A DNA stretch of 64,000 nt from Gambelia wislizenii. Its lineage: Eukaryota > Chordata > Lepidosauria > Squamata > Crotaphytidae. Shown here one piece after another: positions 54,601 to 61,888 of this stretch; the stretch's first letter is position 1, and each line of letters begins with the position of its first letter. Under the pieces are notes generated by a model. That model did not search any database. It was given only the letters and a program-made list of their open reading frames with translations, and had not been told where the DNA came from. Position numbers and translations under genes: made by a program. Where the stretch lies: NCBI GenBank assembly GCA_030847615.1, contig JAUMIR010000002.1, positions 196,027,809-196,091,808 of the forward strand, written 5' to 3'.

Positions 54601-57600
54601 TAGCTTCCAAAGCTTGCATAATGTATTTTATACTTTGAAGTCGGCCCAATAAAGGTATCTCTGCTTGTGGATTTTGTTGTATTTTGCTGCATGGCCAACA
54701 CAGCTATCCTTGAATATATTTTTTACTCCATAAAAGGAGTAGTTTCAATAATCATAAATAAGCCTAAGGCCACATATGGAATTGCATCATTGAGTCAAAA
54801 CCAATGGTAAGCATGTAATGCGTGTGGTACAACTTTCATTACAAAACAACTGGAACGCAGAGAATGAATTAGCAGCTAGTTAGTACAGCCTTTGCCCCAT
54901 GCTGTCCTGTGCTGGACTACAACTCCAGCCCTCCCCAGTAAGTACCAGGTTGAGGAAGGCAGTGCTTAGTACATACGATCAGTAGCAATATGAACATCAC
55001 TCTAAGTTTAGTCAAAAGTAACTCCCTTTGCATTCAATGGCATTTACTCCCAAGCGAGCATGCATAGGGATACAACATGACACAAATCACTTCAGGTTAA
55101 AATCATGATTGGAAAGGATGGGATATCACAGAGATGGAGAAAGTAATACAACACATGCTGGCATCACAAAGATATCAAAGATCATGCAGTCCAGTCCTTT
55201 GACCAAAGACTACGAACACCACCAGCAAGACCACCTCCCCACAGATTGACCTCAACATTTCAGACTACCATGGGACACTAAGAAAGGGCAGATAAGGTGC
55301 AGGAATGTGCTGATCAAAAACGTGGTGGTGGAGGAGAGAGAACGAAGGAAAGAACTTTAGAGCACATGCAAGATAGCAAAACATGTATTTATTTAGTGCA
55401 TTTACTTAGATAATGTATATACCACTCACAAAACTCAAGTGGTTCACAAAACAAAGTCATAATGAAAAAATATAACAAAACCATGCAATAAAATCAAGAA
55501 TAAAACCATTTAAAAGGTCATTTAAATAGTGAGGGCTAGCTGGTAGTCAGGAAAATGACCAGCTGAACAGATAATGGTCATAACAGGTGGTTGGTGGTGG
55601 AAACATTCTACAGTCTTTATGCACATTTATTTAGCAGGTGTTGATGCCACAGCATTTAAACTAATTTAATCTGAGCTTAATGTATGCAAAATGACGGTTC
55701 ACAGCCGTTGGTAATTGGTGATAACACATCAAATTAGCATTGCTGAGTAAATCAAGACTTGCAGCATACTGGGACAGGAAATAATTGTCTCTGTCCAGTC
55801 AAATGAATAGAATTTAATTTTTTGAAAGAGTAACATTCCTACTACTCTCTACCACATGGGAATACAAAAGAACAGTTGGGCATGCAATTTTTTGTTCTCT
55901 CTCAGAAAAAAACCCCAGCTTCACCGCACTCTATGGGCAAATCCAGTTCCCAGTTCTTTGGTGGGTGGGTGTGTTTTAAATACTGCTCCCACAATACATA
56001 TGTTGAATGAGAAGACTGCATATAGTACCAGCCACGTTTACCTTTATAGGTATAGACATCCAGCAGCATCTTGCCTTTCCTCTGGTTGGTGGTCCACTCC
56101 AGCTGGGTGGGAGGGAAACTACGGGACACTTCTGGGTCTTTTTCCATCTGCTGCATGGACATGAGGAGCTTCCGCTGGCAGATGCCGTTATAGCCCTCCA
56201 GGCCATGGTCTGACACAAACCTGTGTTGTAAATCAACCCAGTCAGAGTATTCACTAAGCTTCTGCACTGGCTCAAAAACCAAGAACCCACTGCAAACGGA
56301 AAGCCTTTCTTCTTACTTTAGCAGAGGCTTCTCCAGAGCTGGAGAAGGGGCGAAGGTCCCCAGGAGGGTGGCCATCAAAACCCATCCTCGCCGGCACTGC
56401 TCTAACTCCGAGTTCTTCCACACCTGAGAGGCTACCTGGCTCAGCAGCTCATTCCGCAGGGAAGGGCTGGCCATTCCCCGGCTTGCTATGTAATTACCCA
56501 GAACCTCTTCTTGCCAGACCTCCAGGTCCTTGTCGCCAATGAACCGTAGGATCTGTTTTTTAAAAAGCAAGCCAAAAAGTGAATGTGCAAGAAAACCAGG
56601 CAGTGTTGCTTTAGATACAGAGGTGTACTTCACCATACCTCTGGGTTATGTCTAGTCAAGCACATCCTTTCAGGGCTTTCATGCAAAAGGCCCTGGCTGC
56701 TTTTACAAAAAATAAATTTGTGTTCAAAGCTCCAACATAAATGTTTTCACTTACATGAAAGTCAAATTGACATGATTGCCCCTCTGCCCTGTCACTCTCC
56801 TGTGCTCAGACTAGAGTCTGTTCCTTTTTAGACAATACTGTGTTTAAAGCAGACCTTTTGACTTTGGTTGAATCCACACTACACAAATAATCCAGTTTGA
56901 AACTGGATTATTTGCCATGGATCCTTCCTATGGAATATGGAATCCTGGAATCTGTAGTTTTACAAAGTCTTTAGCCGCCTCTACCACAGAGTGCTGGTGC
57001 CTCACCAAACTACAAATCCCAGTTCTCCATAGGAAGCAGCCATGGCAAATAATCCAGTTTCAAACTGGATTATTTGTGTAGTGTGGTTTTAGCCAAGGAA
57101 CAAATTGGTATGTATTGCATTGGAGCTATATGCTTGGACATTCCAGCATACATTTATTTTTTGTAAAATTACAAACAGAGGGGGATTCTTCATGAAAGCA
57201 TATGCTTGACCACTGAGTTACATCATTCTGGGAACTATTTTATCCACCTAAGTAAGAAAGCTAGCCAGACTTATTCTTCACAATGAAGATGCCCAAGATC
57301 AGAGCTTGAAAACACTACCACTCCCAGAACCCACTGGCCAGAGGCTTTTGCGAGATGTAATCAAAAACAGTAATTTTGCAAAGTTCTGCTCAAAATCGTA
57401 CTACACTGTTATAGTGCTATTATTCCACTTTAACTGCTGTGGCTGCCTCCTGTCTAATTCTGGGGTTTGTAGTTTAGGGAGGCCTAAGAGTCTGGCTGAG
57501 GGTTCTATATGCCCTTCCCTAAACTTCAAATCCCAGTTTTCCACAGGAGGCAGCCAGAGCAGTTAAACTGAAATAATAGTGCTATAAGAGTGTAGCGTGA

Positions 57601-60600
57601 TATTCGTGACCTAGGAATTGCCACGTCCCATTGCTGGAGCCTGAGAATCAAAGCAGACATAAAGGAGAATAGGGATTCCCTGTGATTAACTTGTTTTCCA
57701 CAACAAGATTTCTTCAGAGATACAGTGCCTGACCCATCAGACTTGCAAATTGTGTTCCTGCTTCTCTTCCAGTGATCATTCACAAAACAAAGTATAGTAC
57801 ACTAAATGCAAGCTAAGTAGGAGAGGAAAATCATGAGCTATGGAAAATAAATGTCTTTGACCACTTGGGGGAGCACCTCTGCAAAAAATGCTCTAGTTTG
57901 ACCCTTAGTCTGCTCCAGTTATTAACAAATTTACAGAGAAATACCAAGTCAGATCAACATACAAGCAAGAGTAAAATGTGCTTTTCCTTTCAATGCAAGA
58001 AAAAATGGATTAAAATGAATAACTTAACAAGAAGATTTTTCCAAGTAATGGAAAAAAAAATGCTTCCTTTTCCAAGTATTATTAAGCAGTGACCCGTTGG
58101 AGGGGTGTGTACAAACTCACATATGAATCATAAACTTACTCTTATCACTGCAGCCTTGACCTTTCTCCTTTCATCTCTTTCTCTCCCTAATTGTTGCTGC
58201 TCACACTGATCACATCATAAAATGTTCCACTTTCTATTCATGGAATCTACAAATAAGTATGGAAATTGCTGGACGGGTGCCCACTACCAAAGTACTTCCC
58301 TCCAGAACCAAATAGCCAGGGGGTGGGTTGTGATAATTTTCCAAATCACTGCTTTCTAGCACTACTGTGTGAAACTTTAGGAACAATTCCATTTCTAAAA
58401 AAAATGAAGTGACACTCCTGAGTGATTCTATATCAAGAGACACAAAGTCACACATCATCCTGTGGCATCCTGTCAAGAGATGCCACAGGGTGTTCCTGCA
58501 AAAACAGAAGAGATGCAAGAGTATACTGGCAAGCAAATCTATGGCAAGGGAGATCATTCTTGTCCTGTGTGATTTCATCACTCCTCCTTTCACCATTAAT
58601 TCTGCACAGCACCCAGCAGGGAGAAACAGGGGAGACCAACATGCCACCAGTTACACTCTTTTGCTGCATTCCCTCAGTCTATGTGTGAGGGGTGCCTGGC
58701 TAAAGAAAGGCCCAGCTCTGCATTTCACTTGAAAAAGCTGCTGAATGAAGGGAGAGAACAATGGGATTGAGACACAACCACAATCCCTTCCATTCCTGAA
58801 TTATAGAATAGCCCATACTGCTACCTCAATAAAACTGTTGTAAAAAGGTAAAACATCTACAACTTGCCTTGGTATCTTATAGCTGTCTTCTGAAGAAGCA
58901 TGCAGCACACACACACCCAAACACACACAGACACCCCAAGTTGCAAAGTGGCTTGAAAGAGATTTTGCTTTTCAGAGTCTATAGCTCAAAACCCGTATCT
59001 GCAGGGGATATTCCAAGAATCCCCCCCATTGATACCTGAAACTGTGGATAATAGGGAACCCTATTGTTTTCAATGAGACAAACACCATACCATAGAATCA
59101 CATTGGAGGACCTAGAAATGCCTAGAGAGAACATATTTTTTCAGATGTGGGTAAGTGAAACTGTGGATACCAAATCCATGGATATGGGGATTGACCTTCC
59201 CCAATTGTCCAAAGATGTTTGAAAACTGGTTTAGCAGAGGCAAACTTAGAATGATTGTACACAGCATGAGCAGTGACTCTACTTTGAAAGTACATTCAGC
59301 TCCCTAGGCGGGAAATCTTTTTTTATTCTTTCTTCTCGCTCTTACCAATTTGTTGAGCTGTAGAGCAATTTGTCTCTGCTCCCCATCCAGTCGGGTCAAA
59401 GGCTGTTGCAGAGGCTGTCCAAGGGCTGGCAAACTCATTTCCTGCAATGGATCAGAGGAAGAAAATGCTGAGTTCTTAGATGGTGCAAGCCATGTTTAGG
59501 CACTTCAAGTGCATTGTCATGGGCATGGGACATTTTTAAAATCTATATACTGCTGGAGAAATTCCCCACCAGCCCTACCAGTGCATTCAGCATTCTAGCT
59601 GGAATGTCATTTTAATTCTGCTTGGCCCAAGTTTACATTTGAAAAGTTGAAGAGAACAAAATGCAGATTTCATATTTTATAAATACAGTTGTCCTTCCAT
59701 ATCCACAGATTTGGTATCCACAGATTTAAGTATTCATGGCTTGAAAGTATTCTTTTAAAAATAATAATCCAAAAAGTAAACCTTGATTTTGCCATCTTAT
59801 ATAAGGACACCATTTTGTTATGCCATTGCATATGGGACTTGAGTATTCACGGATTTTGGTACCCACGGGGGGTCCTGGAACCAAACCCCAGCGAATATGA
59901 AGGGACAACTGTAATCTTTATTGCAATTTTACCACAGTTATACTGACAAACAAACAAGCACATACATTACACATATAATTTCTCATCTCCTTCCCCCCAG
60001 CCTCCCCTTTTAAAATACGAACTTCCCACTTCTTCCAGAATGTACCGTTATATAACATTCTAAATATCCCCCAGATTTTTTTGTTTGAACTATATACTAT
60101 GAACTTGAAACCATAAATCTGTTAATCTATTAAGAATCTATTAATATACTATAAACATACCATTATTAGACTTCAATACCTCATTAATCTACATTACTTT
60201 CTGCAGAAACCATTGCAGAACACATGCTTCACAGTTATATCTCAAAACCATAGGTAGTTACCTCTCCTTGATTAACTTTCAAAACCTCTATAAAGGGTCT
60301 CCATATTTTTAAAAAGTTCTCTGTTGTATTTCCTTTAATAAAGTTAGTTTAAAATGCAGGTTTCAATCCTGTTCAATAATTTACTATTAAAATTATATAA
60401 TCCTGATTGTAGTAAAATCTATTGGGCCAAACAAAAAGACACAAAAAAATCGTGTAAATTTTGAGTCTTTAGATTTCTTCATGAGGGAAGATACTGAAAA
60501 AAAATGGGGCAGGAAAAGAAAAATGGAAAGGGAGATTTAAGCTGTTTCTACATCCACATTATAGCAGTTTCGTTCCAGTTTAACTGCCATGGTTCTGTCC

Positions 60601-61850
60601 TATGAAATCCTGGAATTTATAGCTTGGTGATGTATTTAGATATTTCATATACCACCCACCCACCCCCAGATCTTTAATACTACAACACTTTTTGGCAGAA
60701 GATTCTAAGTATCTCACCAGACTACATATCCAAGATTTTGTAGGATGGAACCATGGTACGGTAGTTACAGTGAGATAAAACTGCTGTAATTGTATAGTGT
60801 GAATGTCCTTTTGATGTTTAAAGTCTTGTCTCCAAAATGTCACAGGGACAAAGGGTTTGACTCTGCAGACCCTCAAGTGGGGCTCTGTAGATGAAGTGGT
60901 GGTGTTACGTTTCACACAAAACAATCCCTGGGATACTGGGGGGCAAATGGCCATGAGAGAAGGATTCATGACATCTGTTTATTGAAAAACATTCAATTGT
61001 TTAAAATGAAGATTAAAAAATGCCCTTTCAAAAGATTTTGAAATCATTCCCTCTCCCCTAAAAAACTCCTTCTTAAATGACCCCGTATGTACAGCCCTCT
61101 CAGAGCTACTTTCCAATGTGTGAGAAGCAAGGGCCAAAGGCACACATGAAGACAACTAAAGTTGGCATGCAAGATAAGGAAGGGGGAAAAATGCAGAAGC
61201 ACAATGGGTTGGGGGATGAGGAAGGAGCCCTGGTGGCGCAGTGGTTAAATGCCAGTACTGCAAGTCACTGTGGACTTTTTCGGACGTCTTAAATGTAACG
61301 GAAGCAGCCTCGCCACATTGCGAGGCTGCTGCGCTGCAGGGCGTCCCTTTCGCATGATGCCCGTCCCTGCCGGTACTGTTGCGGTACCGCAGGGACATTT
61401 GAGTGTTATATTTCGGCGATTTTTACTCACAAAAGTTGATCTTTCAAAAGTTGAAAGCTGAAATATAGCACTCAAATGTCCCTGTGGTACCGCAACAGTA
61501 CCGGCAGGGACGGGTGTCATGCGAAAGGGACGCCCTGCAGCACAGCAGCCTCGCAATGTGGCGAGGCTGCTTCCGTTACATTTAAGACGTCCAAAAAAGT
61601 CCCATGTTGCAAATTTGATTCTGGAGGGCTCCAAGGTTCACTCAGCCTTCCATCCTTTCATAAGTCGGTAAAATGAGCACCCTGCTTGTGGGGGCAATTA
61701 GCTAACACACATTGGAAACTGCTTAATGCAGTGTAGATGTGTAAATTGCTATTGCTTAAAACAGTTTGTAAGCTGCTCTGATAGCCTTGTGGCTGAAGAG
61801 TGGGGTATAAATAACTAATAATAAAAAGGAGAAAGAGTCAAGTCCCTTTG

Positions 61851-61888
<38 letters not shown>

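Noticed and set aside
58234..58732. Several overlapping open frames of 70 to 137 codons
   Set aside because: Mutually overlapping on both strands, with no domain or splice support.
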